Source: Ophiura sarsii
Taxonomy: Eukaryota; Echinodermata; Ophiuroidea; Amphilepidida; Ophiuridae
Assembly (NCBI GenBank): GCA_035610835.1
Contig: CM069446.1
Coordinates: forward strand, 68,371,062 to 68,435,061
Length of the DNA stretch: 64,000 bases
Reading direction: 5' to 3'
This document shows, piece after piece, positions 24,101 to 29,740 of this stretch. The stretch's first letter is position 1, and each line of letters starts with the position of its first letter. The notes beneath the pieces were generated by a model, which ran no database searches, was not told the origin of the DNA, and worked only from the letters and a program-made list of their open reading frames with translations. Position numbers and translations under genes: made by a program.

Positions 24101-25305
24101 AGCATTTAGACTTTCCTTTCTGCTCAAGAGTAAATCTCTTCAAATGTCTGCGTCTTTTTTAACGACTAAAACATGGACAATGTGAAGTAAAACTCAAAGC
24201 TGATGGCTATCATTAAGATTGATAAATAAAATAACTACATAAGCACTACATTTGGAAAAAATGTGCTTTAAGGTGTCATATATCGGATGATGCTATAAAA
24301 ACAATTACAAATTTACCCAAATCGAGCGATGCTAGCAAATTTTATCGCGCGATACTGGTATAACAGTATCTGGGACCGAAAGTACACTTTTTCCTAAATT
24401 TTTTGTGTACAGGCCTCAGAATCTGACGCAATCTGTTTTGCATGATCATGAACATATATATTCCCCAATTTATTTACTCTTAGTTTAGTTACTCCTAGCT
24501 TGTGTTTACATCCCTGCTTTATCCCTGGCTTTACAAAGATTTTGTATATTAAAAATAACATTGTGGATGTGACACAAGTTATTAACCAGTATGCAGTTTG
24601 TTTGTGATCAGCCTAATATTAATACCTTAGATATTACTTTACTTAATAGTCATCCACAATTATTACCATCTTCGCATGTATAATTAAAGCGTACATAACT
24701 TTTGACCTCCTCCCTTTCTCCACGTAACTGATCAAAGTTTCATTTCAATGAACTCAATCTTACTAAAATACTAATTCCTTTTAAAACAGCTGAATGACTC
24801 AGCATCAACGGAAACCGTCATTTGTACAGCATTCTGTTCTTAGCTCAACACTCAGAGACTATTATGAGTTATTAGAGACACAAATTGTATTTTTACTTAA
24901 ATTTTTTTAAATAAATAAAAGTCATTACAATATAGTTATCATCATATAAATGCTATGGACATAATTCCACCAATGTGTGCATGCATGCCAGCGTACATGT
25001 TGTGCGTAAACCCGGATATGCATACTGGATGCTTTCAAAAAACGACTGTGCGACAGTGCGATCATGAAATCATCATGCGCATGCATTTTTGTTCGTGAAT
25101 TTCATGCACTGGACGCAGCTCTGCGAACAAAACAAAAACATGCTCACGTGAAATACTTTGAATTTCATCAATAGCGTTATAACAGTGACTATTGTTCAAT
25201 GAATTACAACGATTGTTCGGAAAACTAAATTAAAGTTACCTTGGTCCAAAGATGTTGTACATGTAGTTTCAGCAGCACTAGCCATTGTATATGTGTTTTG
25301 TGGAT
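1..25305 (-). CDS. Death-domain protein gene, 5' part (8 exons, runs off left edge)
   Basis: Eight exons join as 25285-25240, 23153-22884, 21933-21880, 15847-15782, 6262-6161, 5369-5284, 1295-1202, 109-1. Every junction has AG/GT borders and compatible phase, giving 275 codons plus two bases before the window ends. Residues about 20-95 match a death domain: a YLGIQAIDI helix, then HAANMLYCWFNRNG and NDATIGTFIEAAKKV, the classic WxxxxG..AT..L..AL pattern. Death domains mediate homotypic assembly in apoptosis and NF-kB signalling. The following exons carry a basic KHRKR or KHRKRKRKR segment (possible nuclear localisation signal), then a Glu/Asp/Ser/Thr-rich probably disordered stretch. The last visible exon (PHMVYNKLIFDIIVHLE) looks helical and may begin another domain. 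I see no transmembrane segment or signal peptide. I do not recognise the orthologue. The exon chain is observed; the function is inferred from family knowledge. Extra exons inside the long introns cannot be excluded. Confidence 0.8.
110..1201. other. Intron 6 of the death-domain gene
   Basis: A 1.1 kb AT-rich intron between exons 6 and 7. I see no repeat with clear ends, no RNA gene and no convincing coding sequence. The short open frames here show no domain-like composition. Confidence 0.4.
1202..1295 (-). CDS. Exon 6: linker segment
   Basis: A 94-bp exon, TTATTTTCAG acceptor, GTAAGT donor. It starts on a codon boundary with ATG GGA GGG and encodes MGGKENLKAGHVGVNSD followed by a Lys/Glu/Pro-rich end. 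The ATG right after the acceptor is internal in this chain, although an alternative start here is possible. The final single G joins TT of exon 7 to make Val. Confidence 0.7.
1677..2770. mobile_element. Foldback element, ~1.1 kb, TA target duplication
   Basis: Both ends read CAGGCTGTCCCAAAATGATT in inverted orientation, and TA flanks each side. Similarity between the arms continues nearly to the middle, for example the block GGTGAAATCACCATG near 2570 against its complement near 1870. The element is therefore almost entirely a diverged palindrome. No transposase is visible. The TA duplication and terminal CAG suggest a Tc1/mariner-type nonautonomous element. It lies in intron 5. Confidence 0.75.
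3183..4900 (+). pseudogene. Decayed DIRS-type (tyrosine recombinase) retrotransposon
   Basis: Broken reading frames give, in order: a reverse-transcriptase tail (KMVAALPAAEYGRLHYRSLE, 3323-3540); an RNase H region (NTTAVAYIQNMGGTKSVECN and ADHLPGKLNIIANRKSR, 3720-3930); the connection typical of DIRS elements (PEIDLFASRINTQLTRYVSW, then FTLDWSNYFFYAFPPFSPIG, 3960-4115); a VVPKW-type segment (4150-4200); and the N-terminal part of a tyrosine recombinase (QYAVYSRRWTRFCAYCQ, 4410-4480, and APRYK near 4650). Stop codons and frameshifts occur throughout, and the usual RNase H Asp before NTTAVAY is Glu. The split repeats expected at DIRS ends were not found. Family recognition rests on motif order; the copy is clearly dead. 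It lies antisense within intron 5 of the death-domain gene. Confidence 0.8.
4901..5283. other. Intron 5 remainder
   Basis: AT-rich intronic sequence between the DIRS remnant and exon 5. Nothing further is recognisable. Confidence 0.3.
5284..5369 (-). CDS. Exon 5: linker segment
   Basis: An 86-bp exon, TTTATAG acceptor, GTAAGT donor. Two of the three forward frames are closed; the open one is exactly the frame required by exon 4. It encodes QTLTNITNVVDNGQI and continues Ser/Pro-rich, ending on a codon boundary. Confidence 0.7.
5370..6160. other. Intron 4
   Basis: A 0.8 kb AT-rich intron. It holds a short TATA-rich run near 5560-5590 and no recognisable element. Confidence 0.4.
6161..6262 (-). 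CDS. Exon 4: acidic Ser/Thr/Gln-rich segment
   Basis: A 102-bp phase 1-1 exon, TTATTTCAG acceptor, GTAAGT donor. It encodes TSQETVMAVDSEEPVDEILA and then a Gln/Asn/Pro-rich tail, a composition typical of disordered linkers. Its last base plus CT of exon 5 gives Ser. An alternative acceptor two bases downstream (AGAG) would break the frame, so the first AG is preferred. Confidence 0.7.
6348..7446. repeat. Intragenic duplication, copy 1, block A
   Basis: This block is homologous in direct orientation to 20080-21095, sharing ACTATTGGACCAATTTGTAA at its start and the same GGTCA-rich interior. It ends where the 6.2 kb inverted-repeat element interrupts it. Homology resumes at 13687. Confidence 0.85.
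7820..7890 (+). repeat. tRNA-like sequence in left arm
   Basis: An A-box-like TTAGCTCAAACG is followed by a perfect B box GGTTCGAATCC at 7869-7879. The spacing is tRNA-like, but there is no convincing cloverleaf or acceptor stem. It is better read as a tRNA-derived terminus than a working tRNA gene. Confidence 0.5.
7893..9063. other. Interior of the 6.2 kb element, no gene
   Basis: AT-rich sequence without long frames, clear ends or RNA genes. A single TGACGTCA occurs near 8895, too isolated to call a regulatory site. Confidence 0.3.
9065..9288. mobile_element. MITE with AACACTTTCC / GGAAAGTGTT ends, copy 1
   Basis: The right end reads GCCGCGTGGAAAGTGTTA and the left end AACACTTTCC. A subterminal palindrome CGTCTGCAGACG lies just inside the left end. 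Two further copies are at 38724-38963 and 42244-42442. Confidence 0.75.
9290..10050. mobile_element. Fragment related to the 13818-15589 mariner-like element
   Basis: Shared blocks with the 13.8-15.6 kb element in the same order include a GTGAAAACCAAA(T/C)TTCCATT stretch near 9365, AGGCATCACTGTGGC near 9698, ATTCCAGTATGCTA near 9748 and ACAATACGGAGAAAA near 9918. No intact ends and no transposase remain. Confidence 0.65.
10080..10436. mobile_element. Hairpin MITE, ~355 bp
   Basis: Imperfect inverted arms pair GTGATCTTTTCCA at the left with TGGAAAAGATCAC at the right, and GCAGATTTTCTTGCAGATTT with its complement. The centre is an 11-bp perfect stem (AGATTGTACCG, 10232-10255). Noncoding. Confidence 0.8.
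10437..11097. other. Interior of the 6.2 kb element with a solo foldback end
   Basis: No gene. At 10817-10866 lies one terminus similar to that of the 1677-2770 element (CAGGCTGTCACAAAATGATA, then CCCATCGATGCCC), without its partner. Confidence 0.55.
11098..11675 (+). repeat. Interstitial telomere-like array
   Basis: About 580 bp of 6-bp repeats based on TTAGGG and variants. Blocks run in order: TAAGGG, TAAGGA, TAAGGG, TAAGAG, TGAGGG, a 12-mer TAAGGGTAACCG repeated about ten times, then about nine perfect TTAGGG. The long Arg-Val reading frame here is an artefact of the repeat. TTAGGG is the ancestral animal telomere unit. Confidence 0.95.
11676..12547. other. Spacer with second short telomere-like patch
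   Basis: No gene. A degenerate TTAGGG patch lies at about 12427-12482. The rest is AT-rich and featureless. Confidence 0.5.
12548..12770. mobile_element. Palindrome-rich MITE with repeated GAACATGTTC
   Basis: The ends are CACTGCAAAAA and its near complement TTTTTGCGGTG, with TA on both sides. Inside, GAACATGTTC occurs exactly at 12582, 12643, 12708 and 12719, with GAACATGCTC at 12616. Each fits the p53-family half-site consensus RRRCWWGYYY, and the last two are separated by one base. Confidence 0.75.
12771..13251. other. Interior of the 6.2 kb element, no gene
   Basis: AT-rich sequence with no recognisable feature before the right-arm tRNA-like segment. Confidence 0.3.
13252..13324 (-). repeat. 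tRNA-Thr(AGT)-like sequence in right arm
   Basis: On the minus strand an A box (TGGCTCAGCGGTAGAGG), an anticodon-loop-like CTAGTAA (AGT at 13289-13287) and a B box (GGTTCGAATCC) occur in correct order and spacing. The acceptor stem does not pair convincingly, so it is called tRNA-like rather than a functional tRNA gene. Confidence 0.6.
13687..13775. repeat. Intragenic duplication, copy 1, block B
   Basis: GAACAATACAGTAACAGTG and the following GAGGCTGTTTAACCATTAA match 21088-21148. A second piece, TTGATTGAGACCTCCCCACA, matches 21720-21740. Confidence 0.75.
13818..15589. mobile_element. Nonautonomous mariner-like element
   Basis: The termini TACGAGGG and CCCTCGTA are flanked by TA on each side. 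The inverted ends extend through GGTCATTCAATAAGTTCTAC, a form typical of mariner termini. Removing the nested element at 14037-14766 leaves about 1.04 kb without a recognisable DDD transposase frame, so this is probably an internally rearranged nonautonomous copy. It is absent from the second copy of the duplicated block. Confidence 0.8.
14037..14766. mobile_element. Nested foldback inserted in the mariner-like element
   Basis: Inverted ends include TAGGCCTAA and TTTGATTGGCGTAAC. Inner inverted blocks (GCCAACCTCAAAGCACCTGG and its complement) surround a short central hairpin. A related copy with the same interior lies at 37561-37880 beside the assembly gap. Confidence 0.75.
15621..16459. repeat. 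Intragenic duplication, copy 1, block C (contains exon 3b)
   Basis: Direct-orientation homologue of 21738-22583, including the exon and both splice sites. It stops at the insertion point of the 3.1 kb element. Confidence 0.9.
15782..15847 (-). CDS. Exon 3b: duplicated basic exon, long form
   Basis: A 66-bp phase 1-1 exon with a CTACTTAG acceptor and GTAAGT donor. It encodes GPPKHRKRKRKRTEETIPVDP in shortened form compared with no known domain. The uninterrupted Arg/Lys run resembles a monopartite nuclear localisation signal. Its donor is closer to consensus than that of exon 3a. Confidence 0.7.
16460..19595. mobile_element. 3.1 kb inverted-repeat element with GTCACGGACGGAC boxes
   Basis: The ends GAGGCTGATCGG and CCGATCAGCCTC are flanked by ATCA on both sides. 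The duplicated host copy at 22574-22588 has a single ATCA and no insert, proving the ends and the 4-bp duplication. A box GTCACGGACGGAC occurs at 16475, 16651, 16840, 16863, 17579 and 17601, and as a CATGG variant at 17229. It recurs at 19217, and in reverse at 17414, 19028, 19050 and 19403. The 17046-17640 and 19000-19595 segments are inverted copies. No transposase frame is visible. A 4-bp duplication is known for Sola- and Chapaev-type elements, but assignment is not secure. Confidence 0.85.
18220..18545. repeat. Minisatellite, ~130-160 bp unit, about 2.5 copies
   Basis: CA/CT-rich units repeat the phrase CCCTCCCTCCCCCAAAAGA, followed by ATTGCACATAA and a GGTACA(A/T)TTTACGTGA-like block. 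It sits between the two arms of the 3.1 kb element. Confidence 0.7.
19596..19830. repeat. Intragenic duplication, copy 1, block D
   Basis: Matches 22580-22790, including CAGCAACCTGATGCTGGT and TGTAGTAGTGAAGGGT. It is the right end of duplication copy 1. Confidence 0.8.
19915..20077. mobile_element. Hairpin element between the duplication copies
   Basis: The outer arms CAAATACTACATGG and its complement, plus inner arms TACTGGCTACAGGCCTA and its complement, close on a short CCGGGTTCGG centre. It lies exactly between duplication copies 1 and 2. Confidence 0.7.
20080..21148. repeat. Intragenic duplication, copy 2, blocks A and B
   Basis: Homologue of 6348-7446 plus 13687-13760, joined without the 6.2 kb element, so it preserves the near-empty site at about 21086-21092. 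Confidence 0.85.
21149..21737. other. Copy-2-specific segment
   Basis: About 590 bp present in duplication copy 2 and absent from copy 1. It has no clear terminal repeats and no convincing coding sequence. Confidence 0.4.
21738..22790. repeat. Intragenic duplication, copy 2, blocks C and D (contains exon 3a)
   Basis: Continuous homologue of 15621-16459 plus 19596-19830. The single ATCA at 22580-22583 marks where the 3.1 kb element later entered copy 1. Confidence 0.9.
21880..21933 (-). CDS. Exon 3a: duplicated basic exon, short form
   Basis: A 54-bp phase 1-1 exon with a CTACTTAG acceptor and GTGAGT donor. It encodes VPPKHRKRTEETTPVDP. It is a paralogue of 15782-15847, lacks two Lys-Arg pairs (12 bp), and lies in the second copy of an intragenic duplication. 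Inclusion with, instead of, or without the other copy all keep the frame. Confidence 0.65.
22884..23153 (-). CDS. Exon 2: death domain
   Basis: A 270-bp exon in phase 1-1, bounded by a CACACAG acceptor and a GTGAGT donor. It encodes essentially the whole death domain. The conserved helix-2 Trp (usually in DWKELA-like context) is replaced: here the line reads NIENVCLYLGIQ with Cys. The late CWFNRNGNDATIGTF block is intact. Because the exon is symmetric it could be skipped without a frameshift, which would remove the domain cleanly. Confidence 0.85.
23204..23558. repeat. Perfect ~154-bp inverted repeat (hairpin)
   Basis: The arms at about 23204-23357 and 23405-23558 appear identical over their whole length when read as complements (ends ATAATATGGAAGG, inner ends ATTTATCATCTG). 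About 47 bases separate them. It lies 50 bp upstream of the exon 2 acceptor, within intron 1. Confidence 0.95.
23723..24077. mobile_element. hAT-type MITE, 355 bp
   Basis: Flanked by the 8-bp duplication CTCTAAGG at 23715-23722 and 24078-24085. The ends TAAGATCAC and GTGACCTTA are imperfect inverted repeats, and GCGGAA/TTCCGC-type motifs fill the interior. An 8-bp duplication fits hAT elements. Confidence 0.8.
24086..25239. other. Intron 1, remainder
   Basis: AT-rich intron. No RNA gene, element end or conserved coding frame seen. Confidence 0.4.
25240..25305 (-). CDS. Exon 1: 5' UTR end and start codon of the death-domain gene
   Basis: Read on the minus strand, a pyrimidine-rich AG acceptor precedes 25305, so at least one further upstream noncoding exon is expected. 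The ATG is at 25285-25283 with A at -3 and G at +4, a good Kozak context. It encodes MASAAETTCTTSLDQ plus one base, then a GTAACT donor. The spare G combines with TG of the next exon to give Val. Confidence 0.75.
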
Positions 25306-25375
25306 CTGAAAAATGAGGTTGATATTGGAGTCATTAAAAATACAGATGTGGAATCTGAAAGCAAGAAACTAAAAT

Positions 25376-25413
25376 ACGCGGAGTGCATTGAAAGTTTCTA
25401 ATGCACTCCGCGT
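25376..25413. repeat. Perfect short hairpin upstream of exon 1
   Basis: ACGCGGAGTGCATT pairs perfectly with AATGCACTCCGCGT across a 10-base loop, about 70 bp upstream of exon 1. Function unknown. Confidence 0.8.
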
Positions 25414-25675
25414 GTAGGCAGTTTATTGAGCACACCATTCACTTTGTTTTGAATCATTGTTTGGTTACCACAGGTTCGCCGATTTTCACTGCGGGTGTTA
25501 GAAAACTTTGTTAATATGTTTTTATTGTTATTACATTGATCAAAATTATGCTCAAATTGTGAATTTTGACTTGTATAGTGTTGTGTATATTAATATTAGG
25601 TCAATACATGCAAGTTTTGTTTCTTAAAATAATAGAAAAATAAATCCACTTGTGCAAATATTTGCTCACAATACT

Positions 25676-25702
25676 CCCCCCCCCCCCCCCCCCCCCCCCC
25701 CC
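25676..25702 (+). repeat. Poly-C tract (27 C)
   Basis: Uninterrupted homopolymer. The exact length is unreliable in assembly. Confidence 0.9.
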
Positions 25703-25802
25703 ATGCGGGTTGTGTCAGTATTCACACATCAACATCAGCGGGTGTGCATTGATTTTGTCTAATTTCTCTCGAAACACATGCATTCATGACCTAACGTTTT
25801 AT

Positions 25803-26816
25803 CAGTACTTGTCCCAGTAATGAATGCTGTATGAGCGTCTGTAGCATTTTGTAGCATCATAACTTCCTAAATGAGTGTCATTGTTACTTGTCTCAGATTG
25901 AATGCGGTATGAGCGTCTGTAGCATTCTGTAGCATTGTAACTTCCTAAATGAGTGTCATTGTTACTTGTCTCAGATTGAATGCGGTATGAGCGTCTGTAG
26001 CATTCTGTAGCATTGTAACTTCCTAAATGAGTGTCATTGTTACTTGTCTCAAATTGAATGCGGTATGAGCGTCTGTAGCATTCTGTAGCATTGTAACTTC
26101 CTAAATGAGTGTCATTGTTACTTGTCTCAGATTGAATGCGGTATGAGCGTCTGTAGCATTCTGTAGCATTGTAACTTCCTAAATGAGTGTCATTGTTAAT
26201 TGTCTCAGTAATGAATGCGGTATGAGCTTCTGTAGCATTTTGTAGCATCATAACTTCCTAAATGAGTGTCATTGTTACTTGTCTCAGATTGAATGCGGTA
26301 TGAGCGTCTGTAGCATTCTGTAGCATTGTAACTTCCTAAATGAGTGTCATTGTTACTTGTCTCAGATTGAATGCGGTATGAGCGTCTGTAGCATTCTGTA
26401 GCATTGTAACTTCCTAAATGAGTGTCATTGTTACTTGTCTCAAATTGAATGCGGTATGAGCGTCTGTAGCATTCTGTAGCATTGTAACTTCCTAAATGAG
26501 TGTCATTGTTACTTGTCTCAGATTGAATGCGGTATGAGCGTCTGTAGCATTCTGTAGCATTGTAACTTCCTAAATGAGTGTCATTGTTACTTGTCTCAGA
26601 TTGAATGCGGTATGAGCGTCTGTAGCATTCTGTAGCATTGTAACTTCATAAATGAGTGTCATTGTTACTTGTCTCAGATTGAATGCGGTATGAGCGTCTG
26701 TAGCATTCTGTAGTATTGTAACTTCCTAAATGAGTGTCATTGTTACTTGTCTCAGATTGAATGCGGTATGAGCGTCTGTAGCATTTTGTAGCATTGTAAA
26801 TTCATAAATGAGTGTC
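25803..26816. repeat. 78-bp satellite, about 13 copies, with 5-unit higher-order repeat
   Basis: The unit contains GAATGCGGTATGAGCGTCTG and AACTTCCTAAATGAGTGTC. Because 78 is divisible by three, a 26-residue repeat can be translated on the minus strand over about six units, but an indel in units 1 and 6 shifts the frame, so coding is unlikely. Units 1 and 6 share GCATCATAAC variants, and units 4 and 9 share CAAATTG, showing a 5 x 78 = 390-bp higher-order duplication. Confidence 0.9.
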
Positions 26817-27190
26817 AGATTGGAACATTTCAAACGAAAATATAAAGTCAGATGAAGTTGCTACAATTTGAAGAAAACTGCATTTGATATGGTTTGGTAA
26901 ATTATGTAGAAATGAGCAACTATGTAAGAATACAAAGAACACTTCTATCCAAGTTTGCTCATAGTAATTCAGACAGCACAAATAAGAAATTAATCAAAAC
27001 TTGTCTCAAAGATAACATTCATTAATTCTCTTTCTTGTTCTATTTCGTGTAAACTAAATAATATGCCAGTTTATTATATTAAAGTTCAACATAATATTTC
27101 ACATAAGTAATTAATATTTAGTTACATTAACATTACAAGGTTGAACCAGCTTATTCATATTTTTCATTTGAAATGTTCCATTCCGACACT
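26811..27190. mobile_element. MITE with AGTGTC ends, 380 bp
   Basis: The left end AGTGTCAGATTGGAACATTT and the right-end complement AGTGTCGGAATGGAACATTT match closely. The left end abuts the last 78-bp satellite unit, whose sequence also contains AGTGTC. Confidence 0.65.
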
Positions 27191-27518
27191 TATTTATTAG
27201 GAATCACCTAAAGTCACATTTCAGGGTGACACCCGTACATATTCTATTGGATACTTTTGCATAGGCGTAACATGATTAAATATCTATATCTTCGACATGT
27301 ATGCTTTTCTTCACCATATAACACTACCTTTGTAAAAATGTAAAGGAAATAGAGTATTTGCCACCTTAAAACTAAAGCTATGAAAAAAACCACTACAATT
27401 TTACCTACATTATAATGATCAGGAAGTGAAGCTTTAAATATCATGGTATCCCTCAATAAATATGTGAGTCAAAGAATATAAGTGCAGAATAATGATTAGA
27501 ACATATGTACATATTTAC

Positions 27519-27687
27519 TTTTTTCTGGGATATTTATGCCACCATCTCTTCCTCCTCATCAGTAAGATCATTGTTTGATTCCTGGTCTAGTATAGATGAA
27601 ACTATCATACTCCTGGTGACTTTGTAGGATGGGTTTCACCGTCATTCTTAGTCATGTCTTCTCCGTATTCTCAAACTCTCCATTTAT
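27519..27687 (-). other. Candidate exon (noncoding 5' exon or degenerate coding exon)
   Basis: On the minus strand a TTTTCACAG acceptor and a GTAAAT donor bracket 169 bp. No frame is open throughout. One frame ends LTDEEEEMVA then stop, which looks protein-like. It could be an upstream untranslated exon of the death-domain gene, a terminal exon of another gene, or chance. Confidence 0.2.
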
Positions 27688-27699
27688 CTGTGAAAAGAA

Positions 27700-29100
27700 T
27701 CATTATAAGGTGGATAAATGTTCAACAGAATTCAATGTAAAAGTTGTTCTTTCAAATATTATGTCATGATTACTTTTAATTTAACTGTTACAGTACGCTT
27801 TGGTATCATGACTGGGTCTACAGTATATTGACCCCTCAGTCTCCAGTATGGTTTTTTAAAACATTTGTATATGGCTCATTCCATGAAGTTGGGGCATTTG
27901 TTAGAATAGCAGAATTTGGTACTTTAGGCAGCTTATAAACTGTTTTACTCTATGTGTATATCAAAAAAATTTAGTGTCCAAAAACAGTACTAGGTTATAG
28001 TATTGAGCCATGAAAAAAAAAAAAAAAAAATCGACCCTTCCTTGAAGAAAAAATGAATAAAAAATGAGGTGGTGTCCAAGACCATTTTTGCTAAAAAACG
28101 TGACATGGAAAACACAACAATTAATATGAGTTTTATGTAAGCAAAACTATCATAGAATTGCTTGGAAATCGATTTGATTAATAAAAGATACATGTATTCA
28201 TAGTTTACTGACCAAAACACCTCGTCACGCTGGACTGATTTTTCACCCAAGCAACATGAAAATTGCCTTTCCGATGCTACGCACGGTGTCCACAAAATAT
28301 ACACATGTAGCATCGGGAGTTTTCATTGCTGAATGGGGGTAGTTCTCTATCATACATTTTTTAATTATTTTCCAAAATTAAGAGCATTTATCAATTGAAA
28401 ACTATTGCAAATGAGAATAAATTTCATGAAAACCATTCCATATATTCATGTTAAAGTATACGGTGCCGTGTGCATGGTGTCCTAACCATAAAATGTAGCA
28501 TCGTGATAAACATCCTATGCAATTTGTGGGAATCCCCCCTGGAGATAAATAAAACATTCCATATTTCTTTTTGTAAGGATAGAGGTCAATAGCTATCAGG
28601 TTTGTTTGAAATTTGCCACATGTGGGCTAGTTTTATCAAGGTTTCAGTCGCTGGTGTCCCGTTGTAGCATCGGGACTTTTATGTAGCATCAAAATGTAAA
28701 CATTGGATAGTTTTGTGAATGGTAAGTGCGATTGTAATTATTTCTTAATGTTGCTTGTATGTCTGTATTTATTAAAGCTGGATATACTATACAGCTTGAA
28801 TTAGAATGAACAATATCAACGGACATCAACCTGTTGACATTTTTATATACAAGGCGGTTCTCGAACGGCGCGTCTCGCCTGTTCATCAAAAGTGACTTGA
28901 AAGAAATGATGATGAAACATGATACACTGTAGCACTGTCACAGAGGTATGCATTGTAGTTAATGCAAGGGATGTAATACCTTAAGGGATGCTCAAAATGT
29001 TACCCAGTACTAAACAATTTGCAGAACACAAACGAATCGTTTCCGCTTTATGGCCATTCAAAGTTTAGATGGTACCCCACCCCCTTTGGACTATGCAGTG
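27700..29100. other. Intergenic, no gene recognised
   Basis: AT-rich with an A-tract at about 28013-28030. The phrase TGTAGCATCGGGA or close variants recurs near 28306, 28494 and 28663, a weak dispersed repeat. The minus-strand open frame at 27990-28313 has no domain features and begins in the repeat phrase. Confidence 0.35.
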
Positions 29101-29121
29101 GTGGCGCCAACATCATAATTT

Positions 29122-29145
29122 GGGGGGGGGGGGGGGGGGGGGGGG
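29122..29145 (+). repeat. Poly-G tract (24 G)
   Basis: Uninterrupted homopolymer just 5' of a tandem repeat block. Confidence 0.9.
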
Positions 29146-29164
29146 CAAAAGGAGGCAAGACATT

Positions 29165-29740
29165 TTAGGGGGACCCCAGATGATCTTGAATGACCTCCAA
29201 TGACCTTGAAAATTTAATCAACAAAAAGAATACACCCCCTCCCCTTCCCTCCACCAAGTCCCATCAAGATAGGCCCTACTGATCTATTTGACCCCATATT
29301 TGACCTTGAATGACCTCTGATGACCTTGAAGATTTAATCAGCAAAAAGAACACACCATCCCCTTCCCTCCACCAAATCCCATCAAGATAGGCCTTACGGA
29401 TCTTAGTTGACCCCAGATGACCTTGAATGACCTCGTAAAATTAATCAGCAAAAAGAACACACCATCCCCTTCCCTCCACCAAATCCCATCAAGATAGGCC
29501 TTACGGATCTTATTTGACCCCAGATGACCTTGAATGACCTCGAAAAATTAATCAGCAAAAAGAACACACCACACCCCCTTTTCTCCACCAAATTCAGTCA
29601 AGATAGGCCTTACGGATCTTAGTTGACCCCAGATGACCTTGAATGACCTCGTAAAATTAATCAGCAAAAAGAACACACCATCCAGCTTCCTTCCACCAAA
29701 TCCCATCAAGAGAGGCCTTACGGATCTTATTTGACCTCGA
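29165..29740. repeat. ~115-bp tandem repeat, 5 copies, rich in TGACCTTGA
   Basis: Units share GATGACCTTGAATGACCTC, AATCAGCAAAAAGAACACAC and TCAAGATAGGCCTTACGGAT. TGACCTTGA is the complement of TCAAGGTCA, the extended half site bound by NR5A/ERR-type nuclear receptors, and recurs in most units. Confidence 0.85.

Noticed and set aside
25803..26816. CRISPR array
   Set aside because: The repeats are contiguous 78-bp units without unique spacers, in an animal genome.
27990..28313. A 107-codon minus-strand frame
   Set aside because: Phe-rich end from an A-tract, no domain, no codon bias or splice context.
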